A stretch of 64,000 nt of DNA from Marinifilum caeruleilacunae (GCF_013141825.1 NZ_RZNH01000032.1:1-64000), one strand, 5' to 3'; positions 42,106-51,271 are shown, counted from the first letter of the stretch. Notes: generated by a model not told the origin, from the sequence alone. Translations and numbers: made by a program.

Positions 42106-44022
42106 TTATTTTACTTCCTCGAAGTCAACATCAGTTACTTCATCGTCTGATTTTGATTGACCTCCAGCTTGACCTCCAGCTTGTGCGCCTGCATCAGGAC
42201 CTGGCTGACCGCCTTGCTGTTGCTGAGCGTTGTACATTTCCTGAGATGCAGCCTGGAATACATTGTTCAACTCTTCGATAGCAGCATTACAAGCATCAAC
42301 ATCCTGAGCTTTGTGTGCTTCTTTCAATTTGTTCAATGCATCTTCGATTGGCTGTTTCTTATCAGCTGGCAATTTATCACCGATCTCTTTCAACTGCTTT
42401 TCAGTCTGGAAAATCATTCCGTCAGCTTTGTTCAAAGTATCGATTCTTTCTTTTGCTTTGTTATCAGCTTCTTCGTTAGCCTTTGCTTCGTCTCTCATTC
42501 TGTTAATTTCTTCATCAGATAATCCTGAAGAAGCTTCGATACGAATATTTTGCTCTTTACCTGTTCCTTTATCTTTAGCAGATACATTCAAGATACCATT
42601 CGCATCGATATCGAAAGTAACTTCGATTTGTGGAATACCACGTGGTGCTGGTGGAATACTATCTAAGTGGAAACGACCAATTGTTTTGTTTCCTTGTGCC
42701 ATTGGTCTCTCACCCTGAAGAATGTGAATTTCTACAGATGGCTGATTGTCAGCAGCAGTCGTAAAGGTTTCAGTCTTCTTGGTTGGGATTGTAGTGTTGG
42801 CTTCAATCAATTTTGTCATTACACCACCCATAGTTTCAATACCTAAGGAAAGAGGAGTAACATCCAAAAGAAGAACGTCTTTTACTTCACCAGTTAATAC
42901 ACCACCTTGAATTGCAGCACCTACAGCTACTACTTCATCAGGGTTTACACCTTTCGAAGGAGCTTTACCGAAGAATTCCTGTACTTTATTTTGAATTGCA
43001 GGGATACGAGTAGAACCACCTACAAGGATTACTTCATCAATTTCTGCAGCAGATACACCAGCATCGTTCAATGCAGATCTACATGGCTCAATTACAGCTT
43101 GAATCAAGCTATCAGCCAATTGCTCGAATTGTGCACGAGAAAGAGTTTTTACCAAGTGTTTTGGAATACCGTTTACTGGCATAATGTATGGCAAGTTGAT
43201 TTCAGTGCTTGTAGAGCTCGACAATTCAACTTTTGCTTTCTCAGCAGCTTCTTTCAAACGCTGAAGAGCCATTGGATCCTGACGCAAGTCAATTCCTTCT
43301 TCTTTGTTGAATTCATCAGCCAACCAATCGATAATTACCTGGTCGAAATCATCACCACCCAGGTGAGTATCACCATTGGTAGATTTTACTTCGAATACAC
43401 CATCACCCAATTCAAGAACTGAAATATCGAAAGTACCACCACCAAGGTCGAATACTGCGATTTTCATATCCTGATCTTTCTTATCAAGACCATATGCCAA
43501 AGAAGCAGCTGTTGGTTCGTTAATAATACGCTTAACAGTTAAACCAGCAATTTCACCAGCTTCTTTAGTTGCCTGACGCTGTGCATCGTTGAAGTAAGCA
43601 GGAACTGTAATTACAGCTTCAGTTACTTCTTGTCCAAGATAATCTTCAGCAGTTTTCTTCATTTTCTGAAGAGTCATTGCCGAAATTTCTTGTGGAGAAT
43701 ATTTTCTATCGTCAATTTCAACACGTGGTGTGTTGTTATCACCTTTTAGTACTTTATATGGAACACGTCCGACTTCTTTACCTACTTTGTCGTAAGTTTC
43801 ACCCATAAATCTCTTGATAGAGAAAATTGTTTTTGATGGGTTTGTGATGGCCTGACGCTTTGCAGGATCACCAACTTTTCTTTCACCATTTTCTACAAAC
43901 GCTACAATAGACGGAGTAGTTCTTTTACCTTCGCTGTTAGGAATTACTACAGGCTCGTTACCTTCCATTACAGATACACAAGAGTTGGTAGTTCCTAAGT
44001 CGATTCCAATAATTTTACCCAT
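42106..44022 (-). CDS. dnaK: Hsp70 chaperone DnaK
   Basis: A 638-residue ATP-dependent chaperone that binds unfolded peptides with DnaJ and GrpE. The nucleotide-binding domain starts [16 protein letters not shown] (about 5-20) and contains [49 protein letters not shown] and [13 protein letters not shown]. The substrate-binding domain begins near the linker [16 protein letters not shown] (about 383-398). The C-terminal lid has the usual acidic end DVDFEEVK after a Gly/Gln-rich stretch. Length and motifs are standard. The gene stands alone, with no dnaJ or grpE near. A hairpin lies in the leader. Confidence 0.98.
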   Translation of the reverse strand: MGKIIGIDLGTTNSCVSVMEGNEPVVIPNSEGKRTTPSIVAFVENGERKVGDPAKRQAITNPSKTIFSIKRFMGETYDKVGKEVGRVPYKVLKGDNNTPRVEIDDRKYSPQEISAMTLQKMKKTAEDYLGQEVTEAVITVPAYFNDAQRQATKEAGEIAGLTVKRIINEPTAASLAYGLDKKDQDMKIAVFDLGGGTFDISVLELGDGVFEVKSTNGDTHLGGDDFDQVIIDWLADEFNKEEGIDLRQDPMALQRLKEAAEKAKVELSSSTSTEINLPYIMPVNGIPKHLVKTLSRAQFEQLADSLIQAVIEPCRSALNDAGVSAAEIDEVILVGGSTRIPAIQNKVQEFFGKAPSKGVNPDEVVAVGAAIQGGVLTGEVKDVLLLDVTPLSLGIETMGGVMTKLIEANTTIPTKKTETFTTAADNQPSVEIHILQGERPMAQGNKTIGRFHLDSIPPAPRGIPQIEVTFDIDANGILNVSAKDKGTGKEQNIRIEASSGLSDEEINRMRDEAKANEEADNKAKERIDTLNKADGMIFQTEKQLKEIGDKLPADKKQPIEDALNKLKEAHKAQDVDACNAAIEELNNVFQAASQEMYNAQQQQGGQPGPDAGAQAGGQAGGQSKSDDEVTDVDFEEVK

Positions 44023-44109
44023 TTTAAGTATTTATTTAATGTTCTTATTTTTTTCTAATTCACTCGCGGATCATTCTCAAATCCGACAGGGAATAATCAA
44101 AGGCTGTGC

Positions 44110-44135
44110 CATTCGAAAAATTGCAGTTTCGAATG
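44110..44135 (-). promoter_or_regulatory. Palindrome in the leader of dnaK
   Basis: CATTCGAAA (44110-44118) and TTTCGAATG (44127-44135) form a perfect 9-bp inverted repeat with an 8-base spacer, about 90 bases before the dnaK ATG. It is not the CIRCE element (TTAGCACTC-N9-GAGTGCTAA), which was not found here. It could be an operator or an RNA hairpin regulating chaperone expression. Confidence 0.4.
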
Positions 44136-44205
44136 CAAAACTGACACAGTATGGGAAGCAATCAGATTAAATCATGACAGGTTTACTGACAGAAAGACAG
44201 AAGTA

Positions 44206-44380
44206 GGCAATTATGAATGATGAATGATTAATGATGAATGATTAATTGAAGCATTCAATTAACAAATCCTCATTAACTCATTTACTAATTCACAAAATCA
44301 CAAATTCAGACAATCACTCATTCACTCACTTCTCATTCACTCATTCACTCATTAACTCACCTCTCATTCACTTTTTTCTT
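44206..44380. repeat. Low-complexity AT-rich repeat block
   Basis: A block made of short repeated units: GAATGAT and TAATGAT on the left (44212-44250) and CACTCATT/CATTCACT on the right (about 44310-44370). The units recur after panB (45307-45360) and, in shorter form, before the beta-oxidation gene at 62940-62998, always between genes. It may be slippage-prone junk or a small non-autonomous repeat family. Confidence 0.5.
44269..44293 (+). repeat. Left copy of a 25-bp inverted repeat flanking panB
   Basis: CTCATTAACTCATTTACTAA followed by TTCAC. The sequence at 45307-45331 is its complement with a single mismatch. The two copies enclose panB and its promoter, about 1.0 kb apart. Confidence 0.7.
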
Positions 44381-44381
44381 T

Positions 44382-44389
44382 TACCTTTG
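44382..44389 (+). promoter_or_regulatory. Promoter -7 element of panB
   Basis: TACCTTTG matches TAnnTTTG. The predicted start is near 44396, about 93 bases before the panB ATG. The -33 element is not clear. Confidence 0.5.
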
Positions 44390-44488
44390 CAGTCTTATAC
44401 CATTCAAAAAATAATTGTAATGGTATGAATTAAAACAGAATTGGGATAATTGCACCTTACTTAATCTATTGTCCAAAAATTTAAAATC

Positions 44489-45307
44489 ATGTCAATTCAT
44501 AAAGAATCGGTAAAGAGAGTTACAACACATGTGCTTTCTGAAATGAAATTGAAGGGAGAAAAAATCTCCATGCTAACCTCCTACGACTATTCGATGGCTG
44601 CCATTGTTGATAAGGCAGGAATAGATGTTATTTTGGTTGGCGACTCAGCATCTAACGTAATGGCAGGACACGAAACCACATTGCCAATTACTTTGGATCA
44701 GATGATTTATCATGGCGCATCGGTTGTACGTGCAGTACAAAGAGCTTTGGTTGTTGTTGATTTGCCTTTTGGTACCTACCAGGGAAACTCGAAAGAAGCA
44801 TTGAACTCTTCCATTCGCATTATGAAGGAAGCAAGCGCCGATGCAGTGAAACTTGAAGGGGGAAGCGAAGTTCTGGAATCGGTGAACCGTATTCTTTCGG
44901 CAGGTATTCCGGTAATGGGGCACCTTGGATTAACACCACAATCGATTCACAAATTTGGTACATATGCAGTACGTGCCAAAGAAGAGGAAGAAGCTGAAAA
45001 ACTGCTCGAAGATGCCAAGTTATTGGAAGAAGCAGGTTGTTTTGCAATTGTGCTTGAAAAGATTCCTGCAGGTTTGGCTAAAAAGGTGGCCGAAAGTGTA
45101 TCCATTCCAATTATTGGTATTGGTGCAGGCAATGGGGTTGACGGACAAGTTTTGGTAATTCACGACATGTTGGGAATTACCCAGGAGTTTTCTCCTCGTT
45201 TCTTAAGAAGATATCACAACCTGTTTGCAGAAATTAAGGGAGCGGTAGAAACTTATATTGGCGATGTAAAATCGAAGGATTTCCCGAACGAAAGAGAACA
45301 ATATTAG
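44489..45307 (+). CDS. panB: 3-methyl-2-oxobutanoate hydroxymethyltransferase (PanB)
   Basis: A 272-residue enzyme that transfers a hydroxymethyl group from 5,10-methylene-tetrahydrofolate to ketoisovalerate, making ketopantoate for pantothenate and coenzyme A. The TIM-barrel motifs are present: [20 protein letters not shown] near 26-45, [19 protein letters not shown] (metal-binding Asp and Ser), [25 protein letters not shown], and [16 protein letters not shown] containing the catalytic Glu. The ending [14 protein letters not shown] is standard. No panC or panD is near. It is flanked by an inverted repeat and followed 62 bases later by a pseudouridine synthase gene. Confidence 0.97.
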   Translation: MSIHKESVKRVTTHVLSEMKLKGEKISMLTSYDYSMAAIVDKAGIDVILVGDSASNVMAGHETTLPITLDQMIYHGASVVRAVQRALVVVDLPFGTYQGNSKEALNSSIRIMKEASADAVKLEGGSEVLESVNRILSAGIPVMGHLGLTPQSIHKFGTYAVRAKEEEEAEKLLEDAKLLEEAGCFAIVLEKIPAGLAKKVAESVSIPIIGIGAGNGVDGQVLVIHDMLGITQEFSPRFLRRYHNLFAEIKGAVETYIGDVKSKDFPNEREQY

Positions 45308-45331
45308 TGAATTAGTAAATGAGTGAATGAG
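45307..45331 (-). repeat. Right copy of the 25-bp inverted repeat flanking panB
   Basis: GTGAATTAGTAAATGAGTGA followed by ATGAG, the complement of 44269-44293 with one mismatch. It begins on the last base of the panB stop codon, so the repeat directly abuts the gene. Confidence 0.7.
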
Positions 45332-45369
45332 TACTTCATTAATCATTCAGAATTAATAATTGAATAAAG

Positions 45370-46071
45370 GTGGCAAGAGAAAGACTAGAGGTATTATACG
45401 AGGACAATCACATTATTGCAATTAACAAGCGATGTGGTGACATTGTTCAGGGGGATCAGACTGGTGATGAACCTTTAAGCGAAAAAGTAAAGACCTACAT
45501 AAAAAGAAAGTACAACAAACCAGGTGATGTATACCTGGGTGTGCCACACCGTATCGACAGACCGGTAAGTGGAGTTGTGATTTTTGCAAAAACCAGTAAG
45601 GCCTTAACTCGTTTGAATAAAATGTTTCAGCAAAAGGCCGAACAGATCGATAAGATTTACTGGGCCGTGGTGCAAAACTGTCCAAGAGTAGAAGAGGAGA
45701 CCTTGAAGCACTACTTGTTGAGAAACCAGGAGAAGAATCGTACCAATGCTTTCGATAGGGAGAAAAAAGGTGCGAAAGAAGCCATATTGGACTACAAGTT
45801 ATTGACTCGCTCGCAGAAATATTTCTTGTTGGAGGTGAAACTTCATACAGGTCGTCATCATCAAATTAGAGCTCAGCTTTCGAAAGTTGGAATGCCAATT
45901 CGCGGCGATTTAAAATATGGAGCTCCACGCTCTAAAAATGGTGGAGGAATTGGTCTTCATGCCAGGGAAATTGGTTTTATGCACCCGGTAAAACAAGAAC
46001 CCATAAGAATTAAAGCTCCGGTTCCACAGGATGATAATTTGTGGAAAGAGTTAGAAAAATTAGCAGATTAG
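45370..46071 (+). CDS. RluA-family RNA pseudouridine synthase
   Basis: A 233-residue enzyme that isomerises uridine to pseudouridine in rRNA or tRNA. The catalytic motif is HRIDRPVSGVVIFAKTSKAL (about 57-76) with the catalytic Asp at 60 (the usual sequence is HRLDxxTSG). VKLHTGRHHQIRAQLSKVGMPI and GDLKYG follow, and the C-terminal LHAREIGFMHPV is typical. It lacks an S4 RNA-binding domain, as do small RluA members such as TruC-like and RluF-like enzymes. The start is a GTG at 45370; the first residues are MARERLEVLYEDNHIIAINK. The target site cannot be assigned. It is close to panB but separated by the repeat region. Confidence 0.93.
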   Translation: MARERLEVLYEDNHIIAINKRCGDIVQGDQTGDEPLSEKVKTYIKRKYNKPGDVYLGVPHRIDRPVSGVVIFAKTSKALTRLNKMFQQKAEQIDKIYWAVVQNCPRVEEETLKHYLLRNQEKNRTNAFDREKKGAKEAILDYKLLTRSQKYFLLEVKLHTGRHHQIRAQLSKVGMPIRGDLKYGAPRSKNGGGIGLHAREIGFMHPVKQEPIRIKAPVPQDDNLWKELEKLAD

Positions 46072-46076
46072 ATATA

Positions 46077-46104
46077 AAACCGATGCTTTCGCATCGGTTT
46101 TTTT
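46077..46104 (+). terminator. Terminator of the pseudouridine synthase gene
   Basis: AAACCGATGC (46077-46086) pairs with GCATCGGTTT (46091-46100) around a TTTC loop and is followed by T residues. Confidence 0.9.
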
Positions 46105-46114
46105 ATAATGTAAG

Positions 46115-46147
46115 AAAGCTCTATTGGTATTTTTCCGGTAGAGCTTT
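46115..46147. other. Second hairpin after the terminator
   Basis: AAAGCTCTATTGG (46115-46127) pairs with CCGGTAGAGCTTT (46135-46147) with two G-U pairs around a T-rich loop. It may be a second terminator or the 5' end of an RNA. The following 340 bases (46148-46494) hold no open frame or clear motif. Confidence 0.5.
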
Positions 46148-46494
46148 TGTTTTACAATAAAATATAAAATGGTTTAAGATAAGTTTTACTTGGAAAGGAT
46201 GAAAAAAGCCTTTGCGTGTTGTTTTTACTGGTAAATATTATTTTGACTTGTTACATAAATGTTAAACAGAGAATAGACTCCTGTATCTACCAAAAAGCCT
46301 AATTATAGGGTGTTAGGAGATTGCTGGAAAGGAGTTTGTATTTGGATTGTATTAAAATTATATTAATTTAGTAGGGCAATAATCTAACAATATATACCAA
46401 CATATATTCTTTTGGCAGTTGAATTAAATCTTGATTTTAAGTTATGGATTTGAGTTATTGACTAAACAATATGTGGGGTGAAATTGTTGGAATT

Positions 46495-46573
46495 GCCATT
46501 CGGGAATCAAATTTTATCCATTCTCTTCCCCGAATGGCTTGTAGCTTAGCTACTTTGGCAAAGGCAAAGCTAC
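46495..46573 (+). promoter_or_regulatory. Structured leader before the small Cys-peptide gene
   Basis: GCCATTCGGG (46495-46504) pairs perfectly with CCCGAATGGC (46529-46538), and GTAGCTT (46541-46547) with AAGCTAC (46567-46573), 68-146 bases before the ATG at 46641. The two adjacent hairpins are much more GC-rich than their surroundings. They could be a 5' regulatory RNA, a small RNA or an intergenic palindromic repeat. No known riboswitch pattern was recognised. Confidence 0.45.
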
Positions 46574-46640
46574 TAAACCGAGATGACTTGTGCAATTGGC
46601 AATTGTATGGGGAAGGATTTTTGCTGTTAAATTTCTTACT

Positions 46641-46826
46641 ATGAAAAAGAAAATTCTGAGTTTAATGTTTTTTGGAGTTTTGTTGATTGCTGCTGCACCT
46701 AAAAAAGCTGATGCAGCATGCATTGATGTAAATCTTTCTTGTTATGATGGTTATATGGTTTGTGGTTTAACTATGGAAACAGTATTAGAAGGAATAGCAT
46801 CAGCTGAAGAAGATTTGTGTGATTAA
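46641..46826 (+). CDS. Small exported four-cysteine peptide
   Basis: A 61-residue protein. The signal peptide is clear: MKKKILSLMFFGVLLIAAAP, then a cut likely after ADA at residue 25. The mature part of about 36 residues is acidic and has four cysteines at 27, 34, 41 and 60, the first three spaced exactly seven apart, and only acidic or neutral side chains. The start at 46641 was preferred to upstream ATG at 46590, which would give a non-secreted N-terminus. It lies 63 bases before two GLPGLI genes and an outer-membrane protein, so it may be a secreted peptide that the cluster handles. I do not recognise a named family. It resembles, in size and position only, other small signal-peptide proteins of Bacteroidota such as NVEALA proteins. 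Confidence 0.7.
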   Translation: MKKKILSLMFFGVLLIAAAPKKADAACIDVNLSCYDGYMVCGLTMETVLEGIASAEEDLCD

Positions 46827-46889
46827 TGTTTATACGATTGATTCCAAAATGGGATCAATCGTAGCTTTTTAACTTTAAAATTATTAGAG

Positions 46890-47732
46890 ATGTTTCGAAT
46901 TACATTGATTTTACTCTTGATAGTATTTTCTTTTTCAATTAATGCTCAAAATAAAATTAAAAATCATGAAGCAATAGATATTGCAAAACTTCGATGTACC
47001 TATTTGTTTACTTTTCAGCGTGATTCCACTAATGCTTTAAAGATAGGGAGTGAAAGGATGGATTTATTTATAGGAGAGAAGTGTTCAAGATATAAGAGTT
47101 ATGGTAGAATAAAAATGGATTCTATGATTCAAGATTTCGAAAATAGAGGAATTCCCATGGAAATTGCATTGGCCGATATTTCTATTTTTCCAAAATTGAA
47201 ATATGAACATCAAGTTTATAAAAATTTTCCTAAAGGATCATTTAGTGTATTTGATCGTGTACATAAAGATAAGTTTGTATATGATGAACCAATGGATTGT
47301 TTTAATTGGATTATAAAATCCGATACGGCTACAATTTTATCATATAAATGTCAGAAAGCCATAACAAATTATAAAGGTAGATCTTATGAGGCATGGTTCA
47401 CAAAGGAAATTCCATTAAGTGAAGGTCCATATAAGTTTCATGGTTTACCTGGCTTAATTGTTAAAATAGCTGATACTAAAAATCATTATTCTTTTGAGCT
47501 GTTATCAACGATAGTTCCTCCTAAAGGCACTTTGATTTATTTTCCAACTTATCCAACAATTTGTACAACTCGAGAAGGATTAATGAAAGTAAAGCGCGAT
47601 GCGAAACAAGATATCATTAAACGATTGGAGGATATGGGGGGTAGTTTTTCTGATCCAGAGACAAGAGAAAAAGCTAAAAAGCGAGCAATGGAAAAAGCTA
47701 GAAGAAGAAATAATCCAATTGAATTATTATGA
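46890..47732 (+). CDS. GLPGLI family protein 1
   Basis: A 280-residue exported protein with signal peptide MFRITLILLLIVFSFSINAQ. It carries the family-defining motif GLPGLI (about 184-189), here in YKFHGLPGLIVKI, plus upstream landmarks AWFTKEIP and CQKAITNYKGRSYEAWF that are also found in the paralogue. It ends in a basic Lys/Arg-rich helix (about 250-280). GLPGLI proteins occur in Bacteroidota, often beside a TonB-dependent-receptor-like protein, and have no proven function. The protein overlaps the next GLPGLI gene by four bases (ATGATG junction), so the two are translationally coupled. Confidence 0.85.
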   Translation: MFRITLILLLIVFSFSINAQNKIKNHEAIDIAKLRCTYLFTFQRDSTNALKIGSERMDLFIGEKCSRYKSYGRIKMDSMIQDFENRGIPMEIALADISIFPKLKYEHQVYKNFPKGSFSVFDRVHKDKFVYDEPMDCFNWIIKSDTATILSYKCQKAITNYKGRSYEAWFTKEIPLSEGPYKFHGLPGLIVKIADTKNHYSFELLSTIVPPKGTLIYFPTYPTICTTREGLMKVKRDAKQDIIKRLEDMGGSFSDPETREKAKKRAMEKARRRNNPIELL

Positions 47733-48574
47733 TGAAAAAACTAATAAATTTAACAATATTACTGTTTCTATTTACATTTGTTTATTCCCAAACAAAAACA
47801 TGCAACACAAAGATCATTGATCAAGCCAATTTAATTTGTATTTACACCCATCAATATCAAAGAGATTCTACAAACAAAGAAGATATTCGTAATGAGAATA
47901 TGTTATTACTTATAGGTAATAATGGTTCTAAATTTTTGAGTGAAAATTTAGTGAAGAAAGATTCTATGATATATGATATTGAGAAAAGAAATGTTCCTCT
48001 GGAAATAGCTGTTGCAGACATTTCTATATATCCAAGAACGAATTTTAATTATCAAATTTTTAAGAACTATAAAAAAGGAAAATTGGTATGCTTCGATCGA
48101 GTTTTTAATGATAAATACGAATATGAAGAAGATATGAACTCCTTGAATTGGAAAATTGAGATGGACACTGATAGTATTGCTGGAATGGAATGTCAAAAAG
48201 CGACTACCAAATATGCGGGAAGAGATTATATAGCTTGGTTTACCAAAGAAGTACCTGTTAACGAAGGGCCATATAAATTTCATGGCTTACCTGGATTAAT
48301 TGTAATGGTTGGTGATACCAAAAATCACTATGTTTTTAAGTTAAAATCAATATCTAAAACAAAAAAACAAGTAAATATCTACTATCCAATTCTTTATACA
48401 ACGGAGTCTACACGCGAGGGGGTAGTAAAAGCTAAATATGATGCGAATCAAAATATTGTGCAACGTTTGGAGCAAATGGGAGCGCGCTTTACTGATCCAC
48501 TTAAAAAGAAAGAGTTCAAGGAGCGTGCCCAAAGAAAAGCCAAACAAAGAAACAACCCAATGGAGTTGAGATAA
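47729..48574 (+). CDS. GLPGLI family protein 2
   Basis: A 281-residue paralogue of the protein just upstream, clearly alike over the whole length, with signal peptide MKKLINLTILLFLFTFVYSQ after an initial Met. It has GLPGLI at about 186-191 (YKFHGLPGLIVMV), AWFTKEVPVNEGPYKFHG, and a basic C-terminal helix with RAQRKAKQRNNPMEL. The duplication with overlapping genes suggests the two act together, perhaps as a heterodimer (inference). The next gene starts 22 bases later and is an outer-membrane protein. Confidence 0.85.
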   Translation: MMKKLINLTILLFLFTFVYSQTKTCNTKIIDQANLICIYTHQYQRDSTNKEDIRNENMLLLIGNNGSKFLSENLVKKDSMIYDIEKRNVPLEIAVADISIYPRTNFNYQIFKNYKKGKLVCFDRVFNDKYEYEEDMNSLNWKIEMDTDSIAGMECQKATTKYAGRDYIAWFTKEVPVNEGPYKFHGLPGLIVMVGDTKNHYVFKLKSISKTKKQVNIYYPILYTTESTREGVVKAKYDANQNIVQRLEQMGARFTDPLKKKEFKERAQRKAKQRNNPMELR

Positions 48575-48596
48575 TTATTACTGCAATAAACCATTC

Positions 48597-51263
48597 ATGC
48601 CAATTAATAAATCACGCATTTACGGGAAGTGTTTTACCTGTTTTGTAATTGTATTTTTCTTGTTTTGGGTACAGAATGCTCTTGCACAAACCAAAATATC
48701 GGGTAAAATTATCAGCGATAAAGGTGATGCATTGGAAAATATTCATGTACTGATACAAAAGCAGGTTAATGGAGGAATTGTGGCTTTTGCAATAAGCAAT
48801 GCAGAGGGAGAGTATCAAATTCAATTTTCTACCGAAAAAGACTCTGTCTATCTGAAAACTCAATCGCTGAATTATTCCAACCAGAATTTATGGGTGAGTA
48901 CCAAAAGCCATGTTGAGAATTTTACATTATATCCCGATGTTAAGGAAATAAAAGAAGTGAATGTAAAAGCTCCGGGAATTACTCAGCGTGGTGATACCTT
49001 ATCCTATTCGGTAGGTGTTTTCGCCAGTAAAAAAGATCAGGTGATTGCCGATGTGATCAACAAAATGCCTGGCCTTGAGGTAGAATCGGACGGTAGAATT
49101 CTATACCAGGGAACACCAATTCGTAAATATTATATAGAGGGTTTGGATTTGTTAGAAGGCAAATACAATTTGGCCAATAACAATTTACCAGCCCAAGCAG
49201 TGGCTTCGGTGCAGGTTCTCGAAAATCATGAACCCATTAAATTGCTGCGTAATGTAACCGCTACCGATAAGGCTTCCTTAAATATCAAGCTAAAACGGAA
49301 TATTACGCTAACAGGTAAGGCGCAAATGGGAACAGGTTTTACTCCTTTTCTTTGGAACGCCAATATTACCCCTATGCTGTTCAATAAAAAACAGCAATTT
49401 ATCTGTTCGTACCAGGCCAATAATACAGGGAAGGATGTAGCTTCCGATTTAAAAGTGCTTAGCATTGAAGATTTACTCGATAAAGTAGATAACGATACCG
49501 ATAAAGAGGAATTATTAGGCATCCAGGGATTATCTACGCCCAATTTTCAGAGCATGAGATATCTGGATAACAACATCCATTTGTTATCGAATAATTATTT
49601 ATTAAAGTTGAATAAGGATATACAACTTAAGGTAAACAGTTCTTATTTAAACGATTATCAGAAACATGAAGGTGGAAGGAAAAGTGAGTATTTTCTGGGT
49701 AAGGATACTGTTGTATTAAGTGAACATATCAGTAATAGCTTGAATAAACGCTCGCTTGTAAATGATTTTATTGTAACACAGAACTCCGATAAAAGCTATT
49801 TAAAAAACACTCTGAACTTTAAAGTCTATTGGGATGCTCAAATGGGTAATGTACAACAAGCTAGCGATAAAATAAGACAGGATTACGATAATCCATTTCA
49901 GTCATTTTCAAACAAACTAAAATGGATAAAACCCCTGGGCAAACGAATGTGGCAGTTCAATTCTTTTGTGGGATACAACAGGGCCCCACAAAGTTTGCAG
50001 ATACAGCCAGGTGTTTATTCCGATGTTTTAAATGAAGGCAAGCCATACAACGCGGTAATGCAGGAGGCCACGCACAAGGTTTTAAATGTTAATCAATCTG
50101 CAAGCCTGATCAATCGCGTGAAGCGATGGAGTTTTACCCATAAGTTGGGATATCAGTACAAACAGAAAGACTTCGAATCGAATATTTATACTCGAGAACA
50201 GGAACAGTTTGAAAATCTTGGGCTCGATTTTCAAAACCGATTGGAATTCAATAAGAACATGGTGTATGCAAGCGAAGGAGTTCAATACATAAGTGAGACC
50301 TTAAAGCTTTTTGCCGATTTACCTTTTAATTATTCCCGTTACAAGATTTGTGATAAACCTGCAAATGTTTCCTTGAAGAAAGAAAGCTTTTTATTTCAGC
50401 CACAACTTCGCTTGAATTACAAGCTTAATTCTTTTTTAGAGTGGAAAAATAGCTGGAAAAGAATAGATCGGATCAAAGACAATAGTCGGATTAATTATGC
50501 ACAGGTATTAGAAAACTATAGACGTTTGCAACATCGAGAAGCTGCTTTGGGCGAAACCAAAGGACAGAACATGGGGACAACATTATTTTATAAAAATCCC
50601 TTAAGCTCAGTTTTTATGCACATTGGTTATCGTTATACCGAAAGCAAAATGGATGTAATGCTTAATAATGAAATTCAGGACGATGGATCGATGAAAATAA
50701 AATGGGAAAATTACGATAACAATAGCTATACCCATAATTTATTTGCACAGGCAAGCAAATATGTGGGCAATTGGAAAACCAACTTTAGCCTAAAAGGGAA
50801 TTATTTTTCGAGTCGACAAAAAATGTTTTTGAACCAGCTTGTTAGCCCAATTAATAACGAGACTTACATTGTAAATTCCAAAATTACCACTGATGTATTC
50901 GAATGGTTGAACCTGGAATTTAAAAGTGAATTTACCTGGCTAAACTCGCAGATAAATAGGGGCGAAACCAATAAGGTAGAACAGCAGTTGCATAAAATGA
51001 ATATGATGGTGTTTCCCTGGGAAAGTCATTATTTTGGAAGTGCTGCCGAGTATTATAAAAACGAAGGAGCTGAAAGTCTGTTTCTCGATTTATTGTACCG
51101 ATATACTTTTAAAAATAAACGCACAAAATTGGAGTTGCACTGGCTGAATGTATTCGATAAATCTACTTATTCAAGTTATTTTGTCGATGAGTATTCAATT
51201 GTTGGGAACTACTATCAATTGCGTCCATCGCAGGTGCAAATCAATCTTAGTTTTTCGTTTTAG
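48597..51263 (+). CDS. TonB-receptor-like outer-membrane protein with carboxypeptidase-regulatory domain
   Basis: An 888-residue outer-membrane protein. A signal peptide or start helix (about 1-31) precedes a carboxypeptidase-regulatory-like domain (TKISGKIISDKGDALENIHV, about 32-120) and a plug-like region (QVIADVINKMPGLEVESDGR, then YYIEGLDLLEGKYNLANNNL, about 147-190). A barrel of aromatic-rich strands follows, ending QINLSFSF with the terminal Phe usual for outer-membrane barrels. It lies in the same run as the Cys-peptide and the two GLPGLI genes, an arrangement often seen for GLPGLI proteins. Whether it imports or exports a substrate cannot be decided from the sequence; no canonical TonB box was identified. 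Confidence 0.82.
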   Translation: MPINKSRIYGKCFTCFVIVFFLFWVQNALAQTKISGKIISDKGDALENIHVLIQKQVNGGIVAFAISNAEGEYQIQFSTEKDSVYLKTQSLNYSNQNLWVSTKSHVENFTLYPDVKEIKEVNVKAPGITQRGDTLSYSVGVFASKKDQVIADVINKMPGLEVESDGRILYQGTPIRKYYIEGLDLLEGKYNLANNNLPAQAVASVQVLENHEPIKLLRNVTATDKASLNIKLKRNITLTGKAQMGTGFTPFLWNANITPMLFNKKQQFICSYQANNTGKDVASDLKVLSIEDLLDKVDNDTDKEELLGIQGLSTPNFQSMRYLDNNIHLLSNNYLLKLNKDIQLKVNSSYLNDYQKHEGGRKSEYFLGKDTVVLSEHISNSLNKRSLVNDFIVTQNSDKSYLKNTLNFKVYWDAQMGNVQQASDKIRQDYDNPFQSFSNKLKWIKPLGKRMWQFNSFVGYNRAPQSLQIQPGVYSDVLNEGKPYNAVMQEATHKVLNVNQSASLINRVKRWSFTHKLGYQYKQKDFESNIYTREQEQFENLGLDFQNRLEFNKNMVYASEGVQYISETLKLFADLPFNYSRYKICDKPANVSLKKESFLFQPQLRLNYKLNSFLEWKNSWKRIDRIKDNSRINYAQVLENYRRLQHREAALGETKGQNMGTTLFYKNPLSSVFMHIGYRYTESKMDVMLNNEIQDDGSMKIKWENYDNNSYTHNLFAQASKYVGNWKTNFSLKGNYFSSRQKMFLNQLVSPINNETYIVNSKITTDVFEWLNLEFKSEFTWLNSQINRGETNKVEQQLHKMNMMVFPWESHYFGSAAEYYKNEGAESLFLDLLYRYTFKNKRTKLELHWLNVFDKSTYSSYFVDEYSIVGNYYQLRPSQVQINLSFSF

Positions 51264-51271
51264 AAAAACAA

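Noticed and set aside
42907-43422. 171-codon open frame antisense to dnaK
   Set aside because: Open antisense frames are common over dnaK because of its codon usage. No start context or homology supports it as a gene.
44023-44170. CIRCE/HrcA heat-shock operator before dnaK
   Set aside because: The consensus TTAGCACTC-N9-GAGTGCTAA is not present; only an unrelated palindrome was found.
44206-44380. CRISPR-like array of short repeats
   Set aside because: The units are short, degenerate and not separated by unique spacers of constant length; this is low-complexity sequence.
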